Source: Hericium rajendrae
Taxonomy: Eukaryota > Basidiomycota > Agaricomycetes > Russulales > Hericiaceae
Direction: 5' to 3'
Assembly: GCA_033439255.1 (NCBI GenBank)
Contig: CM065883.1
Span: 248,001-312,000 of the forward strand
Length of the DNA: 64,000 nt
Shown here: positions 9,925-21,348 of the stretch, piece after piece
Layout of the letters: each line of letters starts with the position of its first letter
Numbering within the stretch: the first letter of the stretch is position 1
Made by a program: the position numbers and the translations under genes
Notes under the pieces: model-generated
What the model saw: only the letters and a program-made list of their open reading frames with translations
Told to the model about the DNA's origin: nothing
Database searches by the model: none

Positions 9925-9948
9925 CGAATCACACTCTCATCACCAAGA
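9925..9948 (-). other. Putative tRNA primer-binding site
   Basis: Directly inside the 5' LTR the plus strand reads GTCGAATCACAC followed by TCTCATCACCA, resembling the T-loop, acceptor stem and CCA end of a tRNA. On the element strand this is a TGGTGATGAG-type primer site. The tRNA species is not assigned. Confidence 0.55.
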
Positions 9949-10099
9949 TGGAGTGGCCTAAGGGCGAGAGCTATGCCCAAGGTGATGATAGTGCAGACGA
10001 GGCTACTCTACATGAGGTGAGACTAGCTATGGACATGCTGACTAAGCCTCGGCATCCTCCGAACCTCTGCATGCAGGGAGCCTCCGGCTCCCTAGTCCA
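9949..10099 (-). repeat. 5' LTR, 151 bp
   Basis: Identical to 7136-7286. Followed on the plus strand by the second ACGT target duplication (10,100-10,103). Confidence 0.95.
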
Positions 10100-10103
10100 A
10101 CGT

Positions 10104-10980
10104 TTCGGCACAGGCCCAGCGAGTCATCAAGTTCGCCGTTGGCGGATTGCATAGTGAGGATAATCGTGGGGTCATACGACAGGCCTAAGGTGTAGCAAAC
10201 GCTCTCTGACATGGAGATGACCTGAGAACCTGGGTCCAAGATGCACTCGACCGGTTCTTGATGATCTATGAGTGCTGCAATAGAACGCAGCGCCGCAGAC
10301 TCGTGCGAGATGATCAGGGGTTTAGGCTTTTCGTCCGGGCGGAGTTGCTTGAGGTACTGCTCGTAGGGATCCGGGAGGACGACAGCACCTTCTGGCGGCT
10401 CGGCGCACTGGTGCGAAAGGATAGATACCCGTGGATGAGGGAGCGAGGCCGGGTGCTGCACACGGTCGCCTTCGGCGGGCTCGCTCGCGAACTGGATACC
10501 TGCAGCGAGCTCTACTTGACGCGCTGGCGAGGCCAGCTCCTCGACTGCATCTTCACCTGGCAGCTCGGAGAGCAGGTCAGTCTCGTTAAGGACTTCCAAC
10601 AGGTTCTGTCCCGCCACCGGACGCGTGTGACGCCGTGAGACTGCCTCCTTGTATTTCGTGCGTAGTGCAGGCGCCAGGGACCAGAGCTCGCCCTGGGTGA
10701 CCTCGATAGGGAGGGACATGGCATGCGCGAACACGTGGTCCAGCACGTCTTGCCCGACTGAGTCTTGCGCACGATGGGTTGGGCCCGTCTCTTCGACTAC
10801 TTCGATCACTGGAACTTGCGCGGGCCTTGCACCGTCGCAGACTCTGGCAAATGGGTGGATGGGACCATCAGGGTCGCAGAGGTCGTCGCGTACTGCAGGT
10901 TGAGATAGAAGGTGGGGGGGGACGTCTCGTTCCGGGCCTGGGGCCGGTGAAGCTTGCGGAGGGGGCAGGGACGCCCGCGG
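10104..10980 (-). CDS. Gypsy gag-pol fossil: linker and protease start
   Basis: The minus-strand frame encodes a charged linker followed by the first half of a retropepsin-like protease (CILDPGSQVISMSESVCYTL). It continues the gag frame that ends at 12,001 and precedes the pol part at 4042-7131, interrupted on both sides by inserted elements. Treated as a fossil. Confidence 0.8.
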
Positions 10981-12000
10981 TGATGCACCCTTTAGCGCGC
11001 CTTGCAATGGCATTGCCCACTCCCCGCCTCCTTGCCCGTCCCGCTTCACTTCACCTCAGCCGCACCAAGTCCGCCCACCGCGACGTTGCTCCCCGCACAG
11101 GACAAGCGCCCCCACGGGTTCGGGACCGACCGGGTCGGACTAAAGCCGGTGTCCCGTGGTCCGATGCACCGAACGGGCCAGAGATCAACCGGCCGGATGA
11201 GTCAGCGGCACAGGAACAGAAGCGCGCCCAGAGAACCAGCCGGCTCAATCAACGCGCCCTCGAACGCCCACACGCCCCCGGATCACGAGCGGCGCCCACG
11301 ACAGTGCGCTACTGACGTCATCCCAGCCATTCCAGCTCGACGTGCCCGCCGTTCCCGATGCACGCCCCAGGCGACGTTGTAAGGCGGCACCTTTGATTCG
11401 TTCGTACCACGCGCACGCCCTCTGCCCTGCACGGGCCGAGTCGCAATGACTCCACTCGCCAAGGGACCCGGAGCAGGCAGGATCAGGAAGGAATTGGAGA
11501 TTGGGTCGGTCAGCGGGAGGTTGTCGTAGGGAGTCGTGCCGGGCCGCCAGAGGCGGCCTTGCCCATTTGTACCGTAGCTACTGACTTAGAGAATCAGAAC
11601 GGAATCTGCCTTTTTCCCCTCAGAGCTCAGATCTCACAAAGCCCGCCGTTTGACGTTCTCACCCCAGTCTCTAAGCACGTCTCAGACGTAGCTCTTCTCA
11701 CTTTCTCGTGTCGCTCATCATATTCGTCGTACTCGTCGCCGCTCCGTTATCTACAAGCCGTATCACCTAAGACCCGTGAGTCTTGTCGTACCGTCATCGT
11801 CCCTAGCAGAGCCGTGTCGGAAGTCGCCCGCGCGCAGCAAGCTCGCCCTCCGCGGCCTTGCTCCCCTACCCGTAGTACGATCACCCGTCAGCTACACGTC
11901 TCGGCGCTCCCCTCTTGAGATACTTGGTCCCCTCGCACCCCCCGGTACTCTGTTGGTTTTGGTTTTGGCTGCCGCCTCCATTCCCAGGGTCCACACATCA
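10981..12000 (+). repeat. Solo LTR, reversed, inserted in gypsy gag-pol
   Basis: A 1020-bp LTR starts TGATGCACCC and ends CCACACATCA. It has the same length and family as the 5' LTR at 13,809-14,828 but lies in the opposite orientation, so the two form a large inverted repeat around gag. It is flanked by the 4-bp duplication GCGG (10,977-10,980 and 12,001-12,004), so it arrived as its own insertion and was reduced to a solo LTR by recombination. It contains the GC hairpin GCCGCC-AGA-GGCGGC. Small substitutions separate it from the other copy. Confidence 0.92.
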
Positions 12001-13784
12001 GCGGCGGCTCTGGTTCGTCCTCGATGGTCGGGCACGGCGGCGCACGGGGCAATCGTGGAGGGGCTGGTTGGTGGGCAGGCTCTTCCATCCTGCGAGCTCG
12101 TTCCAACGCCCGGTTAGCTCTATCACGGCTGGCCGCGGCATTGGGTGGGGGCACAACCGGGGCGTCCTTCAACTGGTATAACCGCCGTAGCTCGCCCTCC
12201 AGGCTCTCGATCCGCGCGTCTGTGGTGAGCTGGTACAACCCTGCCTGGACCTGGGTATAGGGGGACGCGGTGGTCTGAGCGTATGTCGGTGCGACGCGAT
12301 AGCCGTAGGGAGGGAGCCCCGCCCGCGGCGAACTTGCCTGGCGGGTACCGGCTACACCCATCATAAGCTGACCCGTGGCTCGCTGATTGGGGTTCATATG
12401 GTGGTATTCGTCGATCCGTTCGGCCATAGTCGCGCCTGGGGGTCCTTGCGGGAGCCAAGCCCCAGAGGGTAAGACCATCTTGCCTTGGACGTCCTTCTTG
12501 CACTTGCCGGCGGCCATGTATTCCCGGGCTGTCATGCATTCGCGCACGAAATGCCCCACATTCCCACAGAAGTTGCACTGATCCGACCCCATTCGCCCGC
12601 GCATTGGCGCACCTTGATTACCTCCGGAGACCATCGGTTGACGCGACGGCTGCTGCGCGCTCCTCAAGAGGATGTCGGCCAGTGACGCTAACTGCTCACT
12701 CTTAATCTGGATAGTCGTTCCTGAGCCTGCATCGGCGGTTGATGACGACACGGTGGCTTGAGTTGACAACGGTCCACGCAGGTACGGGTCGGGGGTGATG
12801 GCAGTGCCATACATGCACCACTCTGCGGCCCTATAGACGTCGTTGATCGGGTGCGGATCGTCGGGATGGTGATCAGGCTTGGTAAGAGCAAGGCGGTCCT
12901 CTACCCGCAGGCGAAGACGTTCGGGGAGCGCCGCCAAAAACCAGCGTTGTTCCTCGATATCGGAGATGCGGTTCTTGCCTTTCAGGTAGCGTGTGATGAC
13001 CGTGAACTCGCGCGAGAACGCACCAAGTTCGCCGACGGAACTGAGGGTGGACTCGGCAGTTCGGTGCACGAGTGACTCCAAATCTTGACACGAAAAGGTA
13101 TTCTCCTTAGCCGAGCCCGGGTAGAGTTCGTGGATAGCTTTCTTGAATTCGTCCCAAGTGCCGGCGGCGTACTTGGCCTCGGACCGCCACAGCTCTTGTG
13201 CATCAACGTCTGAGAGGAGACGGACCGCATGACTCTTTTTCTCCGCGTCATCTGCCACGGAGGAACGCTGAAAACAAAATTCGAGATCGAGGAAGTAACG
13301 GCCCAGCTCGCGGGGGGAGTTGGTGTCGAACTTGGGAGCACCGCTCTCGCCGTGCATAGGCATGGAGGGGGGCGGCATGACTGGTTGGATACTTGGTGGC
13401 CTGGGGAAGGGGAAACGTGCAGGGGCTAGCGGGCTGTGTTGTTGAGTAGGAGAAGGGGGACGGGGGGTAGCAGGCAAAGTCGCCTGGTGCGGCGTTGTTC
13501 TAGGACCCGCGGTAGCAGAGGGGCTGGCAAGGGGTCGCGGCGCCGGGGTTGGCGATACGGGTGGAGTAGGAACGATGAAGGAACGCTCGAGCTCGGGAAT
13601 TTCGAACTCTTCGTCGATGGGAGTAAGGGGACTAGTGGGAGTTGGAACCGGTGGGAAAGGTGACGGTAGGTCGGGGGAAACTTGCTGAGGGTCCTGAGTC
13701 ACAACACGGACTTCTTGTTCGAGGGTACGATCTGGATTCGACCGTGCGCCACTCCTAGTACGACGCGGCTCTATTTTGAGTATG
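12001..13784 (-). CDS. Gypsy gag fossil with CCHC zinc knuckle
   Basis: The minus-strand frame encodes a Ty3/Gypsy Gag. It has a proline-rich start, a capsid-like helical region (GRYFLDLEFCFQ, then AHAVRLLSDVDAQELW in related form) and a CCHC knuckle (CNFCGNVGHFVREC). It is clearly related to the Gag of the second element at 19,348-21,195, with the same FCFQR and LPSGAWLP motifs. Its downstream side is cut by the solo LTR at 10,981-12,000. Treated as a fossil. Confidence 0.85.
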
Positions 13785-13808
13785 GAACCCTCGTGGTGGG
13801 CTCCAAAA
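13785..13808 (-). other. Primer-binding site of gypsy fossil
   Basis: Immediately inside the 5' LTR the minus strand reads TTTTGGAGCCCACCACGAGG. The same motif follows the 5' LTR of the second element at 17,786, so both families prime from the same tRNA. The species is not assigned. Confidence 0.7.
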
Positions 13809-14828
13809 TGATGTGTGGACCCTGGGAATGGAGGCGGCAGCCAAAACCAAAACCAACAGAGTACCGGGGGGTGCGAGGGGACCAAGTATCTCAAGAGGGG
13901 AGCGCCGAGACGTGTAGCTGATGGGTGATCGTACTATGGGTAGGGGAGCAAGGCCGCGGAGGGCGAGCTTGCTGCGCGCGGGCGACTTCCGATGCGGCTC
14001 TGCTAGGGACGATGACGGTACGACAAGACTCACGGGTCTTAGGTGATACGGCTTGTAGATAACGGCGTGGCGACGAGTACGACGAATATGATGAGCGACA
14101 CGAGAAAGTGAGAAGAGCTACGTCTGAGACGTGCTTAGAGGCTGGGGTGAGAACGTCAAACGGCGGGCTTTGTGAGATCTGAGCTCTGAGGGGAAAAAGG
14201 CAGATTCCGTTCTGATTCTCTAAGTCAGTAGCTACGGTACAAATGGGCAAGGCCGCCTCAGGCGGCCCGGCGCGACTTCCTATGACAACCTCCCGCTGAC
14301 CGACCCAATCTCCAATTCCTTCCTGATCCTGCCTGCTCCGGGTCCCTTGGCGAGTGGAGTCGTTGCGGCTCGGCCCGTGCAGGGCAGAGGGCGTGCGCGT
14401 GGTACGAACGAATCAAAGGTGCCGCCTTACAACGTCGCCCAGGGCGTGCGTCAGGAACGGCGGGCGCGTCGAGCTGGAATGGCTGGGATGACGTCAGTAG
14501 CGCACTGTCGCGGGCGCCGCTCGTGATCCGGGGGCGTGTGGGCATTCGAGGGCGCGTTGATTGAGCCGGCTGGTTCTCTGGGCGCGCTTCTGTTCCTGTG
14601 CCGCTGACTCGTCCGGCCGGTTGATCTCTGGCCCGTTCGGTGCATCGGACCACGGGACACCGGCTTTAGTCCGACCCGGTCGGTCCCGAACCCGTGGGGG
14701 CGCTTGTCCTGTGCGGGGAGCAACATCGCGGTGGGCGGACTTGGTGCGGCTGAGGTGAAGTGAAGCGGGACGGGCAAGGAGGCGGGGAGTGGGCAATGCC
14801 GTTGCAAGGCGCGCTAAAGGGCGCATCA
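13809..14828 (-). repeat. 5' LTR of gypsy fossil, 1020 bp
   Basis: Minus-strand LTR beginning TGATGCGCCC and ending CCACACATCA. It shares family and length with the solo LTR at 10,981-12,000. A GC hairpin GGCCGCC-TCA-GGCGGCC lies near 14,250. Confidence 0.92.
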
Positions 14829-16964
14829 GCACATGATAGAGTCATTCCACCATCGGCGGTTCGACCAACTTCACAAGCAGTATCTTGATCTTGTATATAA
14901 GCGACGCGCATCCATCGTGAGCAGCTTTACTGCGCACTTCAAGCAATTTGGCCAATTCAATGACCGTCGGACCTATGCCGGACATGTACCAAGTGATCGA
15001 TACTGGAAGAGTTGGATAATTCGACTGATAGAAGAGCAAAAAGCAGCAATGGACCAGCATTGAACATCACTCACTGCGCGAGTGATTGGAGTTGACCATA
15101 GCTTTAAGGTGCAGTCTCTTCTACAAAAAATCTGACTGTACATTCTCAAATATATCTTATCAGGCACCAAAACGGCTCGGAAAGCTACAAGGGACGGCTG
15201 TTTTCAGTGCCCTGCACACAACAGTCAATGAATATGGCGAAATCCGTCAGATGATCTTCACGCCGACAAAAGCGCACAATCAGATCATGCCTGCTTTAGC
15301 TGTAATGCCCGACTCGCTCACAAGTCACGGACACGATGACACGGAAGCAGCCTACACTGACAATGTACGGGCAGACAAGCATGAGCTCGAGATCATATTC
15401 CCGGCTCTTCTCAAGAGCGTGGTACCTGTCCAAGATCATACAGGACTCGTCATGCTGGAACCACCTGAGGATTATTACATCAATATCCTCAAGACAACGA
15501 CACAAATCAACCTTCGACTGAACAGTCTCATGAGTGAGATGTCGCATGTGCAGCCTCTCACAGTCGGCATGGATATGGAGTGGCCTGTCGATAAATCATC
15601 CGGCATCAGCGGACCTGTCGCTGTCATCCAGATTGCGCATTCAAGTGGCGTCTACGTGATTCAGGTGTGTCTTTCTCTTAGCGTAACCTCATGTCCCTAT
15701 CTTGATATTTGATCATCAATAGACATACCCATTTCTCGAATCTGGACAGCTGGAGCTCCCATCTGTTCTTCTGACATTCTTCCAGTCTCCATTGGTTCGA
15801 AAAGCAGGTGTTGGGATTTCCTCCGATTTACAGAAGCTCTACCGTGACTGCAGATTTAAAGAGCCTGATGCACAGTTATTTATGGGCGGTATCGAGCTGG
15901 CGCAACTAGCAAAAGAGCGAAATTTGATCAAGCATGCACGCATCAGTCTCGCGGATCTGACCGCATTATGCATTCAGCGACATCTTCCCAAGGATCCCGA
16001 CATTCGTGTCAGCACCTTGTGGAGTAACCCTGATCTTCCAGTGTCATTTGTCAAATATGCCGCCTCGGACGCATATGCTTCGCTTCGAATTTACGAGACA
16101 CTCACCTCAAAGACCGAGTCAAGTCTCAAGATCACGTCGCTCTCTCTTCCGGGTACACCCGTTTCTCTTCTTGCATCCGATTGGTTGACCTGCATGGCTA
16201 CTGGCTTTATCTCGGCAACAAAACCACCTGCAGAATGTGAGAGGTCACGAGATATTGGCAGCAGGGTATCAGCACCAGCGCAATGTGTAGTTCACGTCGA
16301 GGAAGTCCTTACACCAGGATATCTCATCTCAAAAGGACTATCACGCACACACGGCGGGAAGCCGATGTCCGCATTACCCCTTCCGTCTGAGATCCTGTGG
16401 CCGTTTCGCCTCCTTCGACTGCGAGAACCCGGACCAAGCCACAACCGCAATGCAGCATCCAGTATCACTGCTCAGGTGCATCAATCCACTGTCGCATTGC
16501 AAAACCTCTCAGCGTGTCAACAGTCTGAGTACAACAATCATAGCATCCCAAATTCCTCAACTTCGGATGTCTCTGATCCTACCGGAGACAGCTCTGACTC
16601 GACATCGCTGTGGTTCACGGACACGGAATGTCGCGGCGATGATTCCGATGACCTGCACAGCACTAACTCTGGAACCGAGGATGCTGTCAGAGAAGCTGAA
16701 CGAGATGCAACTGCGGATGGTCTGAACTCTCAATGTCTTGCTGAGTTCACAGTGACACCTGCGAGCACACAGTCAGGAAAAACATTATCGAGCAGCAAGA
16801 CTGTCCATGGCGAACCCGTCCGATCCCGCGTCTTGGGTGACGTTTGGCACCTCTTCAACCAAATTCCAATTTCATTGCACCATGGGCTGCGTCGTCCATT
16901 CTCGCGTGCTCTCCGCGACGCAATTCTAATTCCTGTTCAAGAAGATAAGGAAGCTGTCTCACGG

Positions 16965-17785
16965 TGATACGCCTCAAGCTGTGTTCAGCAACGTCAGACC
17001 TCATCTCACCATCTCCCATGCAGTTCCCCTTCACTCCCATCCAGCTTCCAGCTCCTCACCCACCAACCCCGCTCAGAGCGGTGATGTCCCTCATCTCAGG
17101 AGTTGTCAGCTACTGCAGGCCTCACCGAGGTTTCCTCAAGTTCACTCCAGGTCGTCCTCAGCGGTTTTGGTGAGCCAATCAGGCTGCTGGCATTATGGTA
17201 CCGGGTCTGTGTTGTACAGGATGCCTGGATGCCGCCTTTTGATGGTTTCGGACCATAGATGTACCATAGAGCAGCCGAGTCCGAGATCGCCCGAGACCAC
17301 CAAGGGCGAGTTTCTTACTTGTATGGTAGACAGAGTCCCAGCTTCGAATAGAACCCCCCAGTGCACCTTTCCCCCTCAGAGCTCAGACCTCAGAAGTCTC
17401 TCTCACTGTTGTTCTCATCATTCTCCAGACTCTAGACAAGTCTGCCCTCTTTAGGCCAGTCCGCCCGCAGCGTCGTTCGTCAGATTCAGTCATATCAGCC
17501 GCTTTTCAGTCCTTTTCTCTAGGATTAGTCCGTCGTATCGGAGACCAGTGTGTCTCGTCATTCTCCTTGTCATTCTACAGCCGTTCCTCATCCTTCCCAG
17601 CTGCTTATCACCAGATCGCCTCAGACTCGCCCTTAGCGAACCGGTCGCTCCATTGTTCCTGCTGCAGTGACCCTCAGCTGCCCTCACCTCACTCCTCACT
17701 TGAGATACTTGGTCCCCTCGCACCCCCTGGTACTCTGTTGGTTTTGGTTTTGGCTGCCGCCTCCATTCCCAGGGTCCACACATCA
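16965..17785 (+). repeat. 5' LTR, 821 bp
   Basis: Pairs with 21,349-22,169. Starts TGATACGCCTCAAG and ends GGTCCACACATCA. The last 90 bp closely match the end of the 1020-bp LTR family, including GGTTTTGGTTTTGGCTGCCG. Confidence 0.95.
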
Positions 17786-17809
17786 TTTTGGAGCCCACCG
17801 CGAGGGTTC
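17786..17809 (+). other. Primer-binding site
   Basis: TTTTGGAGCCCACCGCGAGG directly follows the 5' LTR, matching the site of the gypsy fossil at 13,785-13,808. Confidence 0.75.
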
Positions 17810-19347
17810 CATACTCAAAACAGTGAGGGGTGTACCCAGGCGTAGCCTCTATCAGGTCAAGACTGCCATCGAGGTCAGGACATCGCATTTTTGCTCTCTA
17901 TCACATTCTCGCTTGCTATCGCCTTAGGCGGCCTTGGTGCATTCTTCAAGATCGCCATTGGTTGCAGAGCTTTCCAACCGGTTCTCAGCACCATTCATCG
18001 CACCTGATTGCCTCCTGTCGCTTTCCACCATCCTGCCCCTCCCAGAGTCGCTTTTTGTCACCCAGGACCATCCTCCATCTCTCCTCAGTGCCCTATACTG
18101 GCTCAGATCGTTCTGAGTCATCTCCTATCACCTCTCATCACCTCCGGCCTTTCTTCGTCGTCTTTAAGTCACTCCAATCGTCTTTAATCATCCCTTGATC
18201 ACCTCAGATCGTCTCAGCTCGCCTCAAGGTTGCCTTAGGCGGACTCGGTCCCCAGCATCTCTTACTGCCTAGCATCACTTCTCACTTCGTTTGGTCGCCC
18301 CAGATCGCATTTTGACAGCATTAGTTGGTCTTCAATCGCTCTTGTTTGCCTTTTTAGCACCCAGGATCATCGCCTAGCACTGTCGCCACAGAGTCGCCGG
18401 TAGCGTACTAGGTTGCCGCCAGCTTTCAGCATCTTAGGTCGTCCAGGATTGCCCTTATATCCCCTTCAGCGACCTCTTCACACCATTGAGTCGTCCCAGC
18501 TCCCTTCTGTTGCTCAGACTTGCCTTGGAGGTGCCTCTGTACCTCATAGCTTGCATCAGCTCCTCCTCCTATCATCTTCCAGTGCTTTGAGTCACTTTTC
18601 ATTGCCCCAGGGTTCCTATCGATCACTCCTATCACTGTCTTTTGTTCAGGAGCCATCTCCCATCGACTTATCGCATTTTGTCTTAGGCAAGGTTGCCCCA
18701 GCATCCCTAGCACTCTCCATTGGTTGCAGAGGAGTCTTGTTTCTTTCAGGTTGAGCCAGTTGTGTCCAGACCGCTTACAGTCCATCCCAAAGTCACCATC
18801 GACATTCAGGAGCCTCTCGAGTTGCTCTCAGGTCATTTTCTTGGCCCCTACTTGCTTTCTTTTGTTTTAGATTTCTGCTGGCGATCTTGACCTGCTGTCG
18901 GTGACATTGGTTGCTTTTAGCAGTTTCTCATTGCTTTTCCAGGTCGTATCACCCCAGGAGCACCCCTGGCCCCTTTGGATCATCTCTCCCTATCGCTCGT
19001 CATTCTGGTTGCCCCAGAATCGCCTTCTATTGCTTTTGAGCATTTGTCATCGCTTTTGAGCACCTTTCATCGCTTTTGAGCATTCCAGATCATCGGTTAT
19101 CATCTCAGGTCATCGTCCACCACCTTGGCTCTTCACTCGTCCCTTCCAATTGTCTCACATTGCCCTAGTCATAGCAAGATCGCCTCAAAGTCGCTCCTCA
19201 TCGCCCCTGATCACCCCTAGTCCATCTCAGGCTCACTTTCCTCGCATCAGAGTCACCTCCATCCTTCCTGATTGCTCTAGCGTGCCCCCGATCACTACTG
19301 CTCACTTTCATCCTCGACATTACCCCTGTCCCACCGCTTCTGTTACA
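17810..19347 (+). other. Long non-coding leader of gag-only element
   Basis: About 1.5 kb between primer site and gag is built of loosely repeated words (TCGCCTCAG, CATCGC, GTTGCC, GCCTTAGGCGG) and lacks a convincing ORF. At 19,029-19,091 three units of about 20 bp (TCGCTTTTGAGCACCTTTCA type) are in tandem. The leader probably carries packaging or translation-control structure. This role is inference. Confidence 0.5.
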
Positions 19348-21195
19348 ATGACGCCATCAGCGTTCATGCCAATGCGTGGAGAGAGCAGTGCTCCCAGCTT
19401 TGCCGGAGACGATCCCCGTGAACTCGGACCATATTTTGCAGATCTGGAGTTTTGTTTTCAGCGCTTTCAGGTCCAGGACGATCTGGAGAAGAAGGCTCAT
19501 GCAGTCCGCCTTTTGTCTGAGTTAGATGCCCAGGATCTCTGGCAGTCTGAACCAAGTTTTGGCACAGGCACTTGGAACGAGTTCAAGGCTGCGATCCAGA
19601 AGTTGTATCCAGGTTCCGAAGCAGGAGGCCTTTGGTCCAGGCAGGATTTGGTGGCTCTCGCTCGAAGGATGCTTCAGGCGAACTTGTCCTCCTTAGGCGA
19701 ACTTGGTGCATTTCTTCGTCGGTTTTTGGTCATTTCACGTTGCCTGAAGCACCAGGGACGTCTCTCTGCTTTCGAGGAGCAGCATTTCTTCCTCTCAGTG
19801 CTTCCAGATCGACTCTGCCACCAGATTGAGGCCTATCTCACCCAGAGGCACCCAGACCACCATCCAGACGAGCCCTACCCCATTATCGACATCTATCACG
19901 CTGCTAAGCGCATTCTGCATGGTACCAGCATCACATTTGGCCCTCATACAAGCTGTAATGACCCAGTTGCCGACGTTTTGGCAAGTTCGCCACCAGCGGT
20001 CTTGGGTTCTGCCACCACAATCACTATCAAAAGCGAGCATGTACCCTCATTAGCGAATCTCCTGCTTAGGATGGTCCAGCCGCCGACATTTTCACCTCCT
20101 GTCCAGCCAGCGACCTCCTGTACGCCTTCGACGACCTTCAGACAGCCTCGGCATATTCGGACTGCCCCTGGGCATTGCAGCTTCTGTGGGGCCCATGGTC
20201 ACTTCCTTCGTCAGTGCGCAGCAGTTCAGACGTACCTGAAGGCTGGCCAGTGCAAGTTCAATGCCAGAGGCGAGATCACTTTACCTTCTGGGGCCTGGCT
20301 ACCTCGAGGTGTCCCAGGTGATCCCATTGCAGTTCGTCTTGACCAGTTCTATCAGCGCACCCCATCCTGGCATGCCCCAGACCAGTCTTCACCAAGCACC
20401 ATTGCTCAAACTGCTCCCTTTGTCCACCAAATGCCTGCTCCGCACAAGTCCGCCCACAGCGACCTTCCTTCGACCGCAGATCAAGTGTCCTTTGAGGATC
20501 GAGTCTATCTTCTAAGGCGTGGCCTCTCCATTTCGACGCCGATCCAGTCTTGCAGACATCAGCTTGCTCAGCTCTATCAGATGCAACTCGACTTCACCAC
20601 CTACCACGCTCGAGGCGAACTTGCTCAGCTCCATGAGCCAGCAGTGATGCCAGCCCATATGTCGAGCTCATCCTTCATCGATCATCATGTGTCATCATCT
20701 AGGAGGCCTCTCCTGTCGTCCAGAGACCAATGCGAGCAGTTAGAGACTCAAGTTCGCTCTGCGCTCAACGTCGCCCGAAGCGAACCACCGGTGAACTTGT
20801 TTCTATTGGACTTAGAGAAGCATCAAGTCTCGAGCAGCTCATCTACCCTTCCTTCTACCGTCTCTACCGATGCAGAGTTTCTTTCTCAATGCACAGACCT
20901 GCAGGTGGATCACCAGGGTGTCTCAAAATCTGATCTCAACCCAGGAGTCCTTGTTGGTGGCTCTGAACCCACTCCAAGCTTGCCTATGGCGTCCAAGCCT
21001 ATACCTGCCGACTGTCGACCTCCGTTTTCCATCACTCCACCACTTTCAGTGTCATTTATCCAGTCGCTTTCCAGATCCGAGTCACGTTCGCTCAGGGCAC
21101 CCTTAGTCGACGACAGTGATATCATTTTCTGTGACCATCTCGCTTTCCATCAGAACCCACCAGCAGTGATCCCAGATCGTCCTCCTCTACCATGA
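19348..21195 (+). CDS. Gag polyprotein of gag-only LTR element
   Basis: The likely start is the ATG of MTPSAFMPMRGESSAP at 19,348, although the frame is open from 19,150. The capsid-like part carries ELGPYFADLEFCFQRF. A CCHC knuckle follows (CSFCGAHGHFLRQC), then LPSGAWLPRG and a Ser/Pro-rich tail. It is a paralogue of the Gag fossil at 12,001-13,784. The ORF appears whole. Confidence 0.85.
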   Translation: MTPSAFMPMRGESSAPSFAGDDPRELGPYFADLEFCFQRFQVQDDLEKKAHAVRLLSELDAQDLWQSEPSFGTGTWNEFKAAIQKLYPGSEAGGLWSRQDLVALARRMLQANLSSLGELGAFLRRFLVISRCLKHQGRLSAFEEQHFFLSVLPDRLCHQIEAYLTQRHPDHHPDEPYPIIDIYHAAKRILHGTSITFGPHTSCNDPVADVLASSPPAVLGSATTITIKSEHVPSLANLLLRMVQPPTFSPPVQPATSCTPSTTFRQPRHIRTAPGHCSFCGAHGHFLRQCAAVQTYLKAGQCKFNARGEITLPSGAWLPRGVPGDPIAVRLDQFYQRTPSWHAPDQSSPSTIAQTAPFVHQMPAPHKSAHSDLPSTADQVSFEDRVYLLRRGLSISTPIQSCRHQLAQLYQMQLDFTTYHARGELAQLHEPAVMPAHMSSSSFIDHHVSSSRRPLLSSRDQCEQLETQVRSALNVARSEPPVNLFLLDLEKHQVSSSSSTLPSTVSTDAEFLSQCTDLQVDHQGVSKSDLNPGVLVGGSEPTPSLPMASKPIPADCRPPFSITPPLSVSFIQSLSRSESRSLRAPLVDDSDIIFCDHLAFHQNPPAVIPDRPPLP

Positions 21196-21348
21196 TGCAT
21201 TCCCGCTTGATCGTTGTCACCACCTCCACTCTCCTTCGCAGCTATAGTGAGAACACCGCTCGAAGCGTATTTGGTGTCTAGCGTCCGAATCCCTCGTGGG
21301 GCTCATTGGTTAGACTGAGGACAGTCTATTTTTCAGTTGGGGGGAGAA

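Larger units (their letters stand above)
7136..10099 (-). mobile_element. Non-autonomous LTR retrotransposon with non-retroviral ORF
   Basis: Two identical 151-bp direct repeats (7136-7286 and 9949-10,099), starting TG and ending CA, bound this 2964-bp element. It is flanked by a 4-bp target duplication ACGT (7132-7135 and 10,100-10,103). On the minus strand the 5' LTR is followed by a tRNA-like primer site and the 3' LTR is preceded by a G-rich purine tract, so orientation is minus. The internal region contains one long minus-strand ORF and no gag, protease, RT or integrase, so mobilisation would have to be supplied in trans. Zero differences between the LTRs indicate a very recent insertion. 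It sits in the protease region of the gypsy fossil and looks whole. Confidence 0.9.
434..14828 (-). mobile_element. Ty3/Gypsy LTR retrotransposon fossil, nested
   Basis: A minus-strand Ty3/Gypsy element can be followed from a 1020-bp 5' LTR (13,809-14,828) through a tRNA-primer site, gag with a CCHC knuckle, protease, reverse transcriptase, RNase H and integrase, to a polypurine tract near 434-448. It is broken. Three large insertions sit inside it: a DNA transposon (1307-4039), a non-autonomous LTR element (7136-10,099) and a reversed solo LTR of its own family (10,981-12,000). The 3' LTR expected below 434 is not recognisable, so the element is chimeric, truncated, or ends outside the window. 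It is older than all three insertions. The 5' LTR lies directly against a broken host-like gene starting at 14,829, which suggests insertion into that gene. Confidence 0.9.

Noticed and set aside
9925-9948. tRNA gene
   Set aside because: Only a tRNA 3'-end-like segment is present, as expected of a primer-binding site. No cloverleaf partner sequence lies upstream.
11559-11918. 119-codon frames inside the two 1020-bp LTRs (also 13,891-14,250)
   Set aside because: They lie within LTR sequence and are duplicated only because the LTRs are. No protein features.
16981-17454. 157-codon frame near the exonuclease gene, also at 21,365-21,838
   Set aside because: Contained in the 821-bp LTRs. The repetition is explained by the LTR pair.
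19029-19091. CRISPR-like array
   Set aside because: Three contiguous 20-bp units without spacers inside a eukaryotic LTR element leader: simple tandem repeat.
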